Positions 10,501 to 19,893 of a stretch of DNA of 64,000 nt are shown in pieces (the first letter of the stretch is position 1; each line of letters opens with the position of its first letter). Position numbers and translations under genes: made by a program. Below the pieces are notes generated by a model that did no database searches, was not told the origin of the DNA, and saw only the letters and a list, made by a program, of their open reading frames with translations. This DNA comes from Caballeronia terrestris (GTDB lineage: Bacteria; Pseudomonadota; Gammaproteobacteria; Burkholderiales; Burkholderiaceae): positions 1 through 64,000 of the forward strand of contig NZ_FCOL02000026.1 of NCBI RefSeq assembly GCF_001544515.1, given 5' to 3'.

Positions 10501-12186
10501 ATGAAGACATCGACCGATCACGATCACGCCTTCGACCGCGCCCTGGACGATTCACGCTCGGGCGCCGGCGATTTCGGCAATCACGCCATCGACGAATTCA
10601 AGGCCGGCCGCCTCACGCGCCGCGAGTTGCTGCGCCACGCGAGCGTGCTCGGCTTCGTGCTGGCCGTCGGCGGCGTCGGCAGTCTGATCGGCATGCCGCG
10701 CGGCGCCCGCGCGCAGGGCGCGGGCAAGCCGGGCGGCACGATCCGCGTCGCGCACCTGACGCCGGTGGGCGCGGTCGATCCGCTCACCGTCACCGATGCC
10801 GCCGGTCTCGCGCTCATCAACCAGACCGGCGAATTCCTGATCGACGACGACGGCGAGAAGCTCACGCTGCGTCCGGCGCTAGCGCTGTCGTGGAAGTCGA
10901 ACGACAAGGGCGACGTGTGGACCTTCAAGCTGCGCGACAACGTCAAGTTTCACGACGGCCAGAAGATGACCGCGAAGGACGTCGCCGCGACCTTCAACCG
11001 CCTCGCCAACCCCGGCAGCGGATCAGCGGCGCTTTCGGTGCTGAAGGGCGTGCTGTCGAAGAATTCGGCGAAGGCGATCGACGACCTTACCGTCGAGTTC
11101 CATCTCGATGCACCCAACGGCAACTTCCCGTTCTACGTTTCCTCGGACAACTTCAACGCGGTGATCCTGCCCGCGAGCTTCTCGGGAACGTATGAGAAAT
11201 CGTTCATCGGCACGGGGCCGTTCAAGTTCGAGAAGTACACGCCGAAGGTGGGCGCGTCGTTCGTACGCAATCCGGACTACTGGGGCGAGAAGGCGCTGCC
11301 CGAGCGCGTGACCTTCGCGTTCTACGCGGACCAGCAGGCGCAACTGCTCGCGCTGCAAGGCCGCCAGGCCGACGTGATGGGCGACTTCACCGTGCAGGGC
11401 GGCGTAAGCGTGCTGAACAACGCGCAGTTCAAGGTGCTTGGCGTGAAATCGAGCGCGCACCGGCAGATGCACATGCGCACCGACAACGCCCAGTTCAAGG
11501 ACAAGCGCGTGCGCCAGGCGCTCGCGCTCGCGATCGATCGCGAGATCATCGTAAAGGGCCTCTTTCGCGGCCGCGCGCAACTCGGCAACGACAGCCCGTT
11601 CGCGCCGGTGTTCCCTTCAAGCGATCTCTCGGTGCCGCAGCGCAAGGTCGATATTGCGAAGGCGAAGCAACTGCTCGCGCAGGCGGGCGTGCCGAACGGC
11701 TTCGACGTCACGCTCACAACCGAAAAGTACATGGAGATACCCGATCTCGCCGTCGTGATCCAGAACGCGGCGAAGGCGATCGGCGTGCGCATCACGCTGA
11801 AAGTGGAGAGCCAGGAGCTGTATTACGGCACGGGCACGTTCGGCAAGTCGGACTGGCTCGATTCGCCGCTCGGCATCACCGATTACGGCCATCGCGGCGT
11901 GCCGAACGTGTTCCTCAACGCGCCGCTCACGAGCGGTGGCACGTGGAACGCGGCGCACTTCAGGAATCCGCAGTACGACAAGCTGGTGGCGGATTTCGTC
12001 GCCGCACTCGACATCGCGTCGCAGAAAAAGCTCTCCGCGCAGATTCAGAACCTGCTGCTCGACGAGACGCCGGTCGTCATTCCGTATTTCTACGACTATC
12101 TGGTCGTCACGCGGGCGAACGTCACGGGCGTGCGCTTCAACGCGAACTCGCAGCTTTATCTCGATCGCGCGACGATCAGTGGCTGA
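10501..12186 (+). CDS. ABC transporter substrate-binding protein, peptide/nickel family 5, Tat-exported
   Basis: Periplasmic binding protein of an oligopeptide-type importer, 561 residues. The N-terminus carries a twin-arginine signal: LTRRELLRHASVLG at about residues 36-49, then a hydrophobic stretch and cleavage near ARAQ at residue 73. The mature protein has the SBP_bac_5 fold signature, including TFKLRDNVKFHDGQKMTAKDV and NPDYWG. It heads an operon with two permeases and a fused ATPase (6-base gap, then two 4-base overlaps). Family 5 proteins bind peptides, nickel, opines or glutathione; the ligand here cannot be deduced. A Tat signal implies export after folding, unusual for this family but known. 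Confidence 0.92.
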   Translation: MKTSTDHDHAFDRALDDSRSGAGDFGNHAIDEFKAGRLTRRELLRHASVLGFVLAVGGVGSLIGMPRGARAQGAGKPGGTIRVAHLTPVGAVDPLTVTDAAGLALINQTGEFLIDDDGEKLTLRPALALSWKSNDKGDVWTFKLRDNVKFHDGQKMTAKDVAATFNRLANPGSGSAALSVLKGVLSKNSAKAIDDLTVEFHLDAPNGNFPFYVSSDNFNAVILPASFSGTYEKSFIGTGPFKFEKYTPKVGASFVRNPDYWGEKALPERVTFAFYADQQAQLLALQGRQADVMGDFTVQGGVSVLNNAQFKVLGVKSSAHRQMHMRTDNAQFKDKRVRQALALAIDREIIVKGLFRGRAQLGNDSPFAPVFPSSDLSVPQRKVDIAKAKQLLAQAGVPNGFDVTLTTEKYMEIPDLAVVIQNAAKAIGVRITLKVESQELYYGTGTFGKSDWLDSPLGITDYGHRGVPNVFLNAPLTSGGTWNAAHFRNPQYDKLVADFVAALDIASQKKLSAQIQNLLLDETPVVIPYFYDYLVVTRANVTGVRFNANSQLYLDRATISG

Positions 12187-12192
12187 TCGTTC

Positions 12193-13206
12193 ATGAACAC
12201 GGCGACGACAGAAGCGCTCACGCCCTCACGAGGAAGCGGCAGCGCGTGGCGCATCGCGCGCTTCACCGGCACGCGGCTCGTGCTCGCGCTGATCACGCTG
12301 TGGCTCCTGTCGGTGATCGTGTTCGCGGGCGGGCAGTTGCTGCCGGGCGACGTCGGGCGAGCGATCCTCGGGCCGCTCGCCGATGCCCGCGCCGTCGCCG
12401 CGCTCAATCATCAGCTCGGCGTCGACCGGCCGCTTCTCACGCAATACACCGCGTGGATCGGCCACTTCCTGCGCGGCGACATGGGCCAGTCGTATGCGTA
12501 CCGGTCGCCGGTCGCGCCGTTCATCGTCGATGCGCTCGCCAACTCAGCGAAGCTCGGCGCGCTCGCGTTCATCGTCGTGGTGCCGCTCGGGATCGCGGGC
12601 GGCGTGTATTCGGCGCTGCACGCGGGACGCTGGATCGATCGCGTGATCAGCATCACCGGCCTCTCGGCGACGGTCGTGCCGGAGTTCGTTTCGTCGATCG
12701 TGCTGATTCTCGTGTTCGGCGTGTGGCTGCAGTGGCTGCCGATCGAAGCGACCTTTCCGCCCGACGCGAATGTCTTCGTACAGTTGAAGCACCTGGTCCT
12801 GCCGGTGCTCCCGCTCGTGCTCGTGTTCTTCGGCTATATCGCGCGGATGGCGCGCGCGGGCACCGTCGAGGCGCTCGACGCCGATTACACCCGCACCGCG
12901 ATCCTTAAAGGCCTGCCGCGCCGCACGGTGATCTGGCGCCACGTGCTGCGCAATGCGTTGCTGCCGACCGTCACCGTTGCCGCGACGCAGCTCGGCTACA
13001 TGATCGGCGGGCTGGTCGTTGTGGAGACGCTCTTTCACTATCAGGGCATCGGCTCGCTGATCTACAACGCCGCGAAGGCGAAGGACTTCCCGATGCTCGA
13101 AGCCGGCGTGCTGACGGTCGGCGTGATCTATACGGCGGCGAACCTGATCGCCGATGCGCTCTATGTCGTGCTCAATCCGCGGCTGCGCGTGAGGGAATCG
13201 CAATGA
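12193..13206 (+). CDS. ABC transporter permease, DppB/OppB type
   Basis: Inner-membrane permease of the peptide-type importer, 337 residues. It shows the DppB layout: an N-terminal transmembrane helix (LVLALITLWLLSVIVFAGG), the conserved LNHQLGVDRPLLTQY loop, and five more helices with the EAA loop around TAILKGLPRRTVIWRHVLRN. It begins 6 bases after the binding-protein gene and its stop overlaps the next permease start by 4 bases (ATGA), so the operon is translationally coupled. Confidence 0.93.
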   Translation: MNTATTEALTPSRGSGSAWRIARFTGTRLVLALITLWLLSVIVFAGGQLLPGDVGRAILGPLADARAVAALNHQLGVDRPLLTQYTAWIGHFLRGDMGQSYAYRSPVAPFIVDALANSAKLGALAFIVVVPLGIAGGVYSALHAGRWIDRVISITGLSATVVPEFVSSIVLILVFGVWLQWLPIEATFPPDANVFVQLKHLVLPVLPLVLVFFGYIARMARAGTVEALDADYTRTAILKGLPRRTVIWRHVLRNALLPTVTVAATQLGYMIGGLVVVETLFHYQGIGSLIYNAAKAKDFPMLEAGVLTVGVIYTAANLIADALYVVLNPRLRVRESQ

Positions 13207-14060
13207 GCACCGCGCCCTCGCCTGCAGTGAAAGCCCCGCGCTTCGAACGTTCGACGGCGTTGCTGCGCTCGCCGACCTTCGTCATCGGCGCCCTGATTCT
13301 GCTCTTCTGGGTCGCGTGCGCGCTCATCGGACAGCACGTCGTGCCGCAGGACCCGTACGCATCCGATCCGCTCAACTCGCTCACGCCGCCCGATGCCACG
13401 CACTGGTTCGGCACCGACCAGCTCGGCCGCGACGTGTTCGCGCGCGTGATCGTCGGCGCGCGCGACATCCTGACGATCGCCCCGCTCGCGACGCTGCTCG
13501 GCACGCTCGCGGGCACGGCGATCGGCCTCGTCGTCGGCTACTTCGGCGGCTGGGTCGACAACGTGATCGGCCGCGTGATCGATGCACTCCTCGCGCTGCC
13601 GCTCGTGATCGTCGCGCTGCTCGCGCTCGCGGCGGTCGGCGCAAGCAACGCGACGGTGATCATCGTGATCGGTCTCACTTTCGCGCCGATCACCGCGCGC
13701 ACGGTGCGCTCGGCGGTTTTCGCGGAACGCAACCTCGACTACGTGCTCGCGGCGCAACTGCGCGGCGAAAACGCGTTCTACATCATGTTCGCGGAGATCC
13801 TGCCGAACGTGCTGCAGCCGATCATCGTCGAGGCGACCGTGCGGCTCGGCTACGCGATCTTCGCGGTGGCGACGCTCTCGTTCCTCGGCTTCGGCATCCA
13901 GCCGCCCTCGGCCGACTGGGGCCTTGCGCTCTCCGAGTGCTACACGCTGATGGCGGGCGGCGCGTGGTGGACCGTCGTGTTCGATGCGCTCGCGATCGCA
14001 TCGCTAGTAGTCGGCGTGAATCTCGTGGCGGACGCGATCCAGGGAGTGCTCGACCGATGA
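13203..14060 (+). CDS. ABC transporter permease, DppC/OppC type
   Basis: Second permease subunit, 285 residues, partner of the preceding DppB-type protein. DppC hallmarks are present: HWFGTDQLGRDVFARVIVGAR, the helix-rich core, the EAA-loop region around AQLRGENAFYIMFAEILPN, and the C-terminal LSFLGFGIQPPSADWG. It overlaps its neighbours by 4 bases on both sides. It forms the membrane channel together with the upstream permease. Confidence 0.93.
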   Translation: MSTAPSPAVKAPRFERSTALLRSPTFVIGALILLFWVACALIGQHVVPQDPYASDPLNSLTPPDATHWFGTDQLGRDVFARVIVGARDILTIAPLATLLGTLAGTAIGLVVGYFGGWVDNVIGRVIDALLALPLVIVALLALAAVGASNATVIIVIGLTFAPITARTVRSAVFAERNLDYVLAAQLRGENAFYIMFAEILPNVLQPIIVEATVRLGYAIFAVATLSFLGFGIQPPSADWGLALSECYTLMAGGAWWTVVFDALAIASLVVGVNLVADAIQGVLDR

Positions 14061-16135
14061 ACGGACCTCCGCCGTCGGCGTTCCCGGCATTCGACATCCC
14101 GAAGCGCGATCGCGCCGATGCGCTGACGATCGTCGGCCTGACGGTCGCCTACCGGATGCGCGGACGCGAGCGCGACGTGCTGCAGGACATCACGCTGCGC
14201 GTGCGGCGCGGCGAGGTATACGGACTCGTCGGCGAGTCGGGGTGCGGGAAATCGACCGCCGCGCTCGCCGTGCTGCGCTATCTGCCGCGCAACGGACGTG
14301 TGAAGGCGGGCAAGATTTCGATCGGCGGGCGCGACGTAGCTTCGCTGCACGCCGACGCCTTGCGCGACATGCGCGCCAATGCGGTGTCGATGGTGTATCA
14401 GGACCCGGGGCGCGCGCTCAATCCGTCGCTCACCATCGCGCGGCAGGTGTCGGAGGCGTTCGAGGCGTCGGGGGCATCGGCGGATGATGCGCTCGCGCGC
14501 ACGGTCGATATCCTGCGGCGCGTGCGCATCGCGTCGCCCGAACGCGTGATGGAGAGCTATCCGCATCAGCTTTCGGGCGGGATGCAGCAGCGCGTCGTGA
14601 TCGCGATGGCGCTCGCGTGCAATCCCGAACTTCTGATCCTCGACGAGCCGACGACCGGGCTCGATGCCACCGTCGAAGCCGAAGTGCTCGATCTGATCGC
14701 GCAGTTGCGCGCGGAACTCGGCACAGCCGTGCTGTTCATCAGCCACAACCTCGCGGTGATCGGACGGATGTGCGATCGCGTCGGCGTGCTGTATGCGGGC
14801 AAGCTCGTGGAAGAAGGCGTGACGCGAGACGTCTTCGCCCGGCCGCGCCATCCGTACACGGTCGGTCTGTTGCGCTGCCTGCCGACGAGCGGTCGCAGCA
14901 AGGACATGGGGCGCCTCGACACGATTCCCGGCTCGCTGCCGCTGCCGGGCACGGTGACGCAGGGCTGTATCTACGCGGAGCGCTGCAAGCTCGCCGACGC
15001 GCGATGCCTGCGCGACGCGCCGCCGCCGTATCGCGTGGCGTCGGAGAACGGCGACCAGATGGCGCGCTGTCACTATCACGAGCGCGCGATCGATCTGCCG
15101 CGCGCGACGCCCGAAGCGGCGACCGATCCCGTCGATCTTTCGGAGGCGCCCGTGGCGCTCAAGGCGCGTAACGTATCGAAGACGTTTCGCGTCGGCAACG
15201 AGCTCGTGCGCGCGGTTCACGACGTATCGCTCGATCTCGCGCAGGGCGAGACGCTCGGGCTCGTCGGCGAATCGGGCAGCGGCAAAACGACGCTCGCGAA
15301 GCTGTTGCTCGGCCTCCTTTCCCCCGACGAAGGCGCGACGCTCGAACTCGACGGCGCCGCTCTGCCCGCGCGCGTCACGCGTCGCAACGACGAGCAGGTG
15401 AAGTCGTTGCAGATCGTGTTCCAGAACCCCGACTCCGCGCTCAATCGCGCGCATTCGGTTCGGCAACTGATCGCGCGGTCGCTCGCGAAGCTCGCTTCGT
15501 TGCGCGGCGCGGCGAAGGAGGAGCGCCTGCAATCGCTCAGGGAATCGGTGCGGCTGCCCGAACGCTATCTGAGCGCGCGCACGCGCCAGCTGTCAGGCGG
15601 ATTGAAGCAACGCGTCGCGATTGCGCGCGCGTTCGCGGGCGATCCGCGCGTCGTCGTCTGCGATGAACCGACCTCCGCGCTCGACGTCTCCGTGCAGGCC
15701 GCGATCCTCAACCTGCTCGCCGATCTCCAGCGCGAGCGCGGCGTGAGCTACGTGTTCATCTCGCACGACCTGCATGTGGTGCGCTATCTGTCGGATCGCA
15801 TCGCGGTGCTGTATCTCGGGCGGATCATGGAGATCGGCCGCGCCGCCGATGTCTTCGGTGGCCCGCAGCATCCTTATACGGAGGCGCTGCTGTCGTCGGT
15901 GCCGTCGCTCGATGGCAGCTCAGCAGCGCATGGCGGACGCATCCGCCTGTCCGGCGAATTGCCGAGCGCAGCGAATCCGCCTTCAGGATGCGTGTTCAAT
16001 ACGCGCTGTCCGCGCAAGCTGGGCGCGATCTGCGAGGAGCAGGAGCCGCCATACGCAGATGCGGGCGGCGCGCACCGGATTCGCTGTCACATTCCCATTG
16101 AAGAGTTGCGCTCGCTTCAGTCGCAGGAAAGCTGA
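14057..16135 (+). CDS. ABC transporter ATP-binding protein, fused DppD-DppF type
   Basis: Double ATPase of 692 residues powering the importer. The first half has Walker A GESGCGKST (about residue 58), signature LSGGMQQR and Walker B LLILDEPT, followed by the oligopeptide-transporter C-terminal Cys motif region (GCIYAERCKLADARC). The second half repeats this: GESGSGKTT, LSGGLKQR, VVCDEPTS, and a second Cys motif (GCVFNTRCPRKLG). The two ATPases that are separate genes in dpp/opp operons are thus one chain. The ATG at 14057 overlaps the permease stop; a much longer upstream frame is only the shadow of that permease. It is the last gene of the operon. Confidence 0.93.
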   Translation: MNGPPPSAFPAFDIPKRDRADALTIVGLTVAYRMRGRERDVLQDITLRVRRGEVYGLVGESGCGKSTAALAVLRYLPRNGRVKAGKISIGGRDVASLHADALRDMRANAVSMVYQDPGRALNPSLTIARQVSEAFEASGASADDALARTVDILRRVRIASPERVMESYPHQLSGGMQQRVVIAMALACNPELLILDEPTTGLDATVEAEVLDLIAQLRAELGTAVLFISHNLAVIGRMCDRVGVLYAGKLVEEGVTRDVFARPRHPYTVGLLRCLPTSGRSKDMGRLDTIPGSLPLPGTVTQGCIYAERCKLADARCLRDAPPPYRVASENGDQMARCHYHERAIDLPRATPEAATDPVDLSEAPVALKARNVSKTFRVGNELVRAVHDVSLDLAQGETLGLVGESGSGKTTLAKLLLGLLSPDEGATLELDGAALPARVTRRNDEQVKSLQIVFQNPDSALNRAHSVRQLIARSLAKLASLRGAAKEERLQSLRESVRLPERYLSARTRQLSGGLKQRVAIARAFAGDPRVVVCDEPTSALDVSVQAAILNLLADLQRERGVSYVFISHDLHVVRYLSDRIAVLYLGRIMEIGRAADVFGGPQHPYTEALLSSVPSLDGSSAAHGGRIRLSGELPSAANPPSGCVFNTRCPRKLGAICEEQEPPYADAGGAHRIRCHIPIEELRSLQSQES

Positions 16136-16196
16136 CGGAACCAAAGGCCACGCGATCCCTCTCACTCGGACACCGTTCGATATGAGGGATAACAAC

Positions 16197-16595
16197 ATGA
16201 AGCGACACGTTTCGATTGCGCTGGCTTTTTCGACACTCGGCTTGGCCACGGCGGCGTATGCGCAGCAAGCGCCCGTCGATCCGAGCTTTTCCGCGTATTC
16301 GCTCGCCCAGCAGTGCTCGCAGAAATCCGACAACGCCGCGCAGGGCCAGTGCGTGGGCGCGGTGCGCGGTATCGTGCGCGGCTATCAGTACGGCGTGCTG
16401 TTCCTCGGCCAGCGCTCGTCGCTGCCGGCAAACGAGACACAACGCGTGTCGCTGTGCCTGAACGACGTGAAAGTCTCGTCGATCGTCGACGAATTCCTCA
16501 CCGACGCCAAGCAGGTCAAGGACGACGACCTCAAGCGCACGCCCGCTGAAGTCGCCGTGCTCGGGTCCGTGCATTCGCATCACGCATGCATGTAA
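16197..16595 (+). CDS. Small exported protein with Rap1a/Tai-like pattern
   Basis: 132 residues starting at ATG 16197. A Sec signal is clear (MKRHVSIALAFSTLG..., cleavage after AYAQ, about residue 22). The mature domain has four cysteines in the order C, C (GQCVGAVRGIVRGYQYG), C (VSLCLNDVKVSSIVDEFL) and a C-terminal HHACM, the spacing typical of Rap1a/Tai-type periplasmic proteins, some of which are immunity proteins to type VI effectors. No effector or T6SS gene is adjacent, so an immunity role is inference only. It lies 61 bases after the ABC operon and convergent with the MATE gene (6-base gap). Confidence 0.65.
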   Translation: MKRHVSIALAFSTLGLATAAYAQQAPVDPSFSAYSLAQQCSQKSDNAAQGQCVGAVRGIVRGYQYGVLFLGQRSSLPANETQRVSLCLNDVKVSSIVDEFLTDAKQVKDDDLKRTPAEVAVLGSVHSHHACM

Positions 16596-16601
16596 CGCAC
16601 G

Positions 16602-18044
16602 TCATTGCACTTCGGGCGCGACCGTATTGCCCGCCGCCGCGCCCGGCACGCTGACCGATACCGCCGCCGGTTCCTCCGCGTGCCGCGCGGCGAGGCGCGC
16701 GCAGTCGCCCATCGGCAGGCGCTTCACGACGATCCACGCCACCACCATCGCCATCAGCCCGAAGATCGCGCTGCCCGCTGCCTGTCCGATGAGCACGCCA
16801 ATCGGACCGTACTTGATGCCGACCGCGACGAACGGCACGGTGCCGAGCGTCGTGCGTCCCCAGTTGAAGAGCGTCGAGAGAAGCGGCCGGTCGAGGTTGT
16901 TGAACGTCGCGTTGGCGACGAAGAGACAACCGACGAACGCATAGCTCGCGACCAGCCACGAGCAGAACACCGAGATGATCTCAGCCGTGACGCCCCGCGC
17001 CGAGAACGCGCGGATCAGCCCGTGCTGCGCGAGCGCGAGCACGATCCACGCGAGCGCGACCGTCGCGAGCACGAAGCCCAGGCTGTTGCGGATCGTCTCG
17101 CGGATGCGGTCCGCGCGCCCCGCGCCGAGGTTCTGCGCGACGATCGGCCCGACCGCGCCCGTCAGCGCATAGATCAGCGCGAAGGCGACGGGCGTGATGC
17201 GGTCGATGGTCGCCTGCCCCGCAATGGCCGCCGGCCCGAAGCGCGCCATCGCGTGCGTGACGTACGCAGCCGCGACGGGCGTCGCAAGGTTGGTGAGGAC
17301 CGCCGGCAGCGCGATCTTCAGCACAGGCTTCACGTCGTCCCACGTGCGCTGCGGCTGAAAGCGCGCGATCAGGTGATTCACGCGGCTCACGCCGTACAGC
17401 CCGACGAGCGTGAGCACAATCCGTGCGATCACGTTCGAGATCGCCGCGCCGGTCAGGCCGAGGTGAAAGCCGAAGATCAGGATTGGATCGAGGATCGCGG
17501 TGACTATCGCGGCGGAGAGCGTGACCGTCATCGCGCGGCGGGCGTCGCCGATCGAGCGCATCAGCGCCGCCGTGCACATGCCGATCGCGAGCAGCGGCAG
17601 GGTCGGCGCGGTGATGTAGAGAAAGAGGCGCGTGAGTTCGCGCGTCTCGCCGGTGGCGCCGAGCGCGTCGAGAATGTGTTCGAGCAGCAGCAGCGTGATC
17701 GCGGTCAGCACGACCGTAACGAGTACGATGAACGCGAGGCTGGCGGTCGCGACCTGCCGTGCCTTCGCGCGCTCTCCGGCGCCGAGCAGGCGCGCGACCG
17801 TCGCGCTCACGCCGATCGTCATGCCGATCGAGATCGCGACGTGGAAGAAGTTGACCGTGCCCGCAAAGCCGACCGCCGCCGCGACCGATGTGTCGCCGAG
17901 CATCGACACGTAGAAGAGATTCGCGAGATCGACGGCGAACACCGCCATCAAACCGATCGCGCCGGTGCCGGCCATGACGATCACGTGACGCATCGTCGAA
18001 CCGGTGACGAAGCGGGCTGCAGCGGGATTCGTGCGTACGTTCAT
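16602..18044 (-). CDS. MATE family multidrug efflux transporter
   Basis: 480-residue inner-membrane antiporter of the multidrug and toxin extrusion family, expected to export cationic drugs or metabolites using Na+ or H+. About twelve hydrophobic segments are visible in two homologous halves; diagnostic stretches include GTGAIGLMAVFAVDLANLFY early and GQATIDRITPVAFAL and VGPIVAQNLGAG in the second half. A long antisense reading frame covers the same interval and is a GC-bias shadow. Substrate cannot be assigned. Confidence 0.9.
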   Translation of the reverse strand: MNVRTNPAAARFVTGSTMRHVIVMAGTGAIGLMAVFAVDLANLFYVSMLGDTSVAAAVGFAGTVNFFHVAISIGMTIGVSATVARLLGAGERAKARQVATASLAFIVLVTVVLTAITLLLLEHILDALGATGETRELTRLFLYITAPTLPLLAIGMCTAALMRSIGDARRAMTVTLSAAIVTAILDPILIFGFHLGLTGAAISNVIARIVLTLVGLYGVSRVNHLIARFQPQRTWDDVKPVLKIALPAVLTNLATPVAAAYVTHAMARFGPAAIAGQATIDRITPVAFALIYALTGAVGPIVAQNLGAGRADRIRETIRNSLGFVLATVALAWIVLALAQHGLIRAFSARGVTAEIISVFCSWLVASYAFVGCLFVANATFNNLDRPLLSTLFNWGRTTLGTVPFVAVGIKYGPIGVLIGQAAGSAIFGLMAMVVAWIVVKRLPMGDCARLAARHAEEPAAVSVSVPGAAAGNTVAPEVQ

Positions 18045-18253
18045 TCGATACCTTCACCTTCGATGCGAGGCCATCAGCGCGGCCTCTTCCAAAGCATCAT
18101 GGCATGAACGGCCGTGCGATGCGAAGAGCGTCATTGCGGGCGGGCAGCGCGTTATCCGTTTATGACAAATATCCGCTGAACGCGTCGTTCGCGATCCTTA
18201 GAATGGCGCGCGCCGGCGCTCCAGCCGGTGACTCATTCTTTGGATCAACGATC

Positions 18254-18990
18254 ATGAACACCCATCAGTTCCTGCACACCCTGACGGCAGCGGGGGCCGC
18301 GTTATCGCTCGCGCTCGCCTGCGGCACGGCCCGCGCGGACAACTTCGACTACGAGCATCAGAAGGAACGGCGCCTCGAAAGCGGCGCGTCGCAGTCGCCG
18401 ATCGACATCGCCAGCAAGGACGCCGTGCGGTCCGAGCACTACGACGACGAGAAGGACGACATCGTCGTGCACGCAGCCCGTGGCGGCGCGAGCGTGATCG
18501 ATAACGGCCATACAGTGCAGGTCGGCTGAAGGACAGCAGCGGGACCATTCGCGGGCGCCACTTCGCGCTTGTCCAGACGCATTTCCACGCGCCCGCCGAG
18601 CATGGGATCGACGGCAAGCGCTATCCGCTCGAAGGCCACTTCGTCTTCAGGGCGCCGGACGGGCGGCTCGCGGTGGTCGCCGTGCTGTACCGGGAGAACG
18701 CCGGGAACAAGCAGTTCGCGGCCATCGTGAAGGCCGCGCGGCGCGATCACGCCGTGGCGCTTCCGGTCTTCGATGCCGCCGCGCTGATGCCGCACGACAT
18801 CGACCACTACTATCACTACCTCGGCTCGCTGACGACGCCGCCGCTCTCCGAGAACGTCGAATGGTACGTGCTGGCCGATCCGGTCGATCTGTCGCGCGAC
18901 GACATCGCCGAGTTCACCCGTCTCTACGCGCATAACGCACGGCAGCCGCAGCCACTGAACGGTCGTCCGTTATTGGAGTACAAGGACTGA
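18254..18990 (+). pseudogene. Alpha-type carbonic anhydrase disrupted by a frameshift
   Basis: Periplasmic enzyme that would hydrate CO2. The first part, from ATG 18254, has a Sec signal (cleavage near ARADN) and then the start of the catalytic domain (GASQSPIDI), but reaches a TGA at 18527-18529. The rest continues in another frame: LKDSSGTIRG, then the zinc-ligand motifs THFHAPAEH and EGHFV, then LGSLTTPPLSENVEW, to the stop at 18990. All three zinc histidines survive, so a single missing base near 18521-18529 explains the break. It could be a recent pseudogene or a sequencing error; no slippery heptamer suggests programmed frameshifting. Confidence 0.85.
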
Positions 18991-18997
18991 GGCTCGC

Positions 18998-19030
18998 CGT
19001 GTGAAGGACGGCAGTCTCGTCCTTCACACG
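18998..19030. repeat. Perfect 13-bp inverted repeat after the carbonic anhydrase
   Basis: CGTGTGAAGGACG (18998-19010) and CGTCCTTCACACG (19018-19030) are exact reverse complements around a 7-base loop, 7 bases after the stop. The stem is strong but no T-run follows, so it may be a Rho-assisted terminator or an mRNA 3' end stabiliser. Confidence 0.75.
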
Positions 19031-19140
19031 CAGCGATCTCCGCAAATACCCGCACGACATGGCTGTCCGATTACGCTTAAACCCCGCTCGATGACCCGTT
19101 TGTCTTAGAATCGCCGCTTGGTCCCTCTTGCGTCCGCTTT

Positions 19141-19887
19141 ATGAACTCGACATCGGAAGACCGCTGGCGCGACTTGCGCCCGGACCCGGACAGCGACACC
19201 CCGCTCTATCTGCAACTCGCCCGCAAGCTCGCCAACGCGATCCACGACAATCGCTGGAACGCGGGCGAAGCGCTGCCGTCGGAGCGCGTGCTGTCGGAAG
19301 CGCTGGGGGTATCGCGGATCACGTCGCGAAAGGCGATCGCGCTGCTCGTCGAACAAGGGCTCATCCGCCGCACGCAAGGCGCCGGCAGCTTCATCACGCC
19401 GCGCTACGAAGACCCGCTCTCGCGCCTGTCGAGCTTCAGCGAGATGCTGCGGCGGCGCGGCTTCACGCCGAGCTCGAAATGGATCTCGCGCGTGATCGAG
19501 CCCGCCAATCGCGATGAAGTGATCCAGCTCGGGCTCTCGCCGGCGGCGGCCGTCACGCGGCTGCGGCGGCTGCGGCTTGCGGACGGCATCGTGATGGCCG
19601 TCGAGAATTCGACCTTCCCTGCGTCGCTGATCCCCGATCCGCAAGCGGTTGGCGATTCGCTCTACAGCTTTCTCGATCAGCGCGGACTTTCCATCGTGCG
19701 CGCGCTGCAGCATTTTCGAGCGGTGAACGCGAGCGAGGAAATCGCGCAGCAGATGGGCATCGCGCCGCACGACGCGCTTCTGCTGATCACGCGCGTCGGC
19801 TATACCGCCGATCAACGCGCGATCGAACTCACCGATACCTACTGCCGCAACGATTACTACGATTTCGTCGCGGAACTGCGCAAGTAA
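19141..19887 (+). CDS. GntR family transcriptional regulator with UTRA domain (HutC/NagR-like)
   Basis: 248-residue repressor-type protein. The winged helix-turn-helix covers about residues 20-88 (PLYLQLARKLANAI, LPSERVLSEALGVSRITSRKAI, GAGSFI); the UTRA ligand domain follows (about 100-245), ending RAIELTDTYCRNDYYDFVAEL. This architecture is shared by HutC, NagR/DasR and PhnF regulators, whose ligands are often phosphosugars or amino-acid breakdown products. No sugar or histidine genes adjoin it; it is convergent with a CoA-transferase gene 6 bases away. No good Shine-Dalgarno precedes the ATG, and a TAGAAT -10-like element lies about 30 bases upstream, suggesting a very short leader. Confidence 0.9.
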   Translation: MNSTSEDRWRDLRPDPDSDTPLYLQLARKLANAIHDNRWNAGEALPSERVLSEALGVSRITSRKAIALLVEQGLIRRTQGAGSFITPRYEDPLSRLSSFSEMLRRRGFTPSSKWISRVIEPANRDEVIQLGLSPAAAVTRLRRLRLADGIVMAVENSTFPASLIPDPQAVGDSLYSFLDQRGLSIVRALQHFRAVNASEEIAQQMGIAPHDALLLITRVGYTADQRAIELTDTYCRNDYYDFVAELRK

Positions 19888-19893
19888 GCGCTT

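Noticed and set aside
18521..18560. Programmed ribosomal frameshift in the carbonic anhydrase
   Set aside because: No slippery heptamer of the X XXY YYZ type or nearby stimulatory structure was seen at the junction; a base deletion is simpler.
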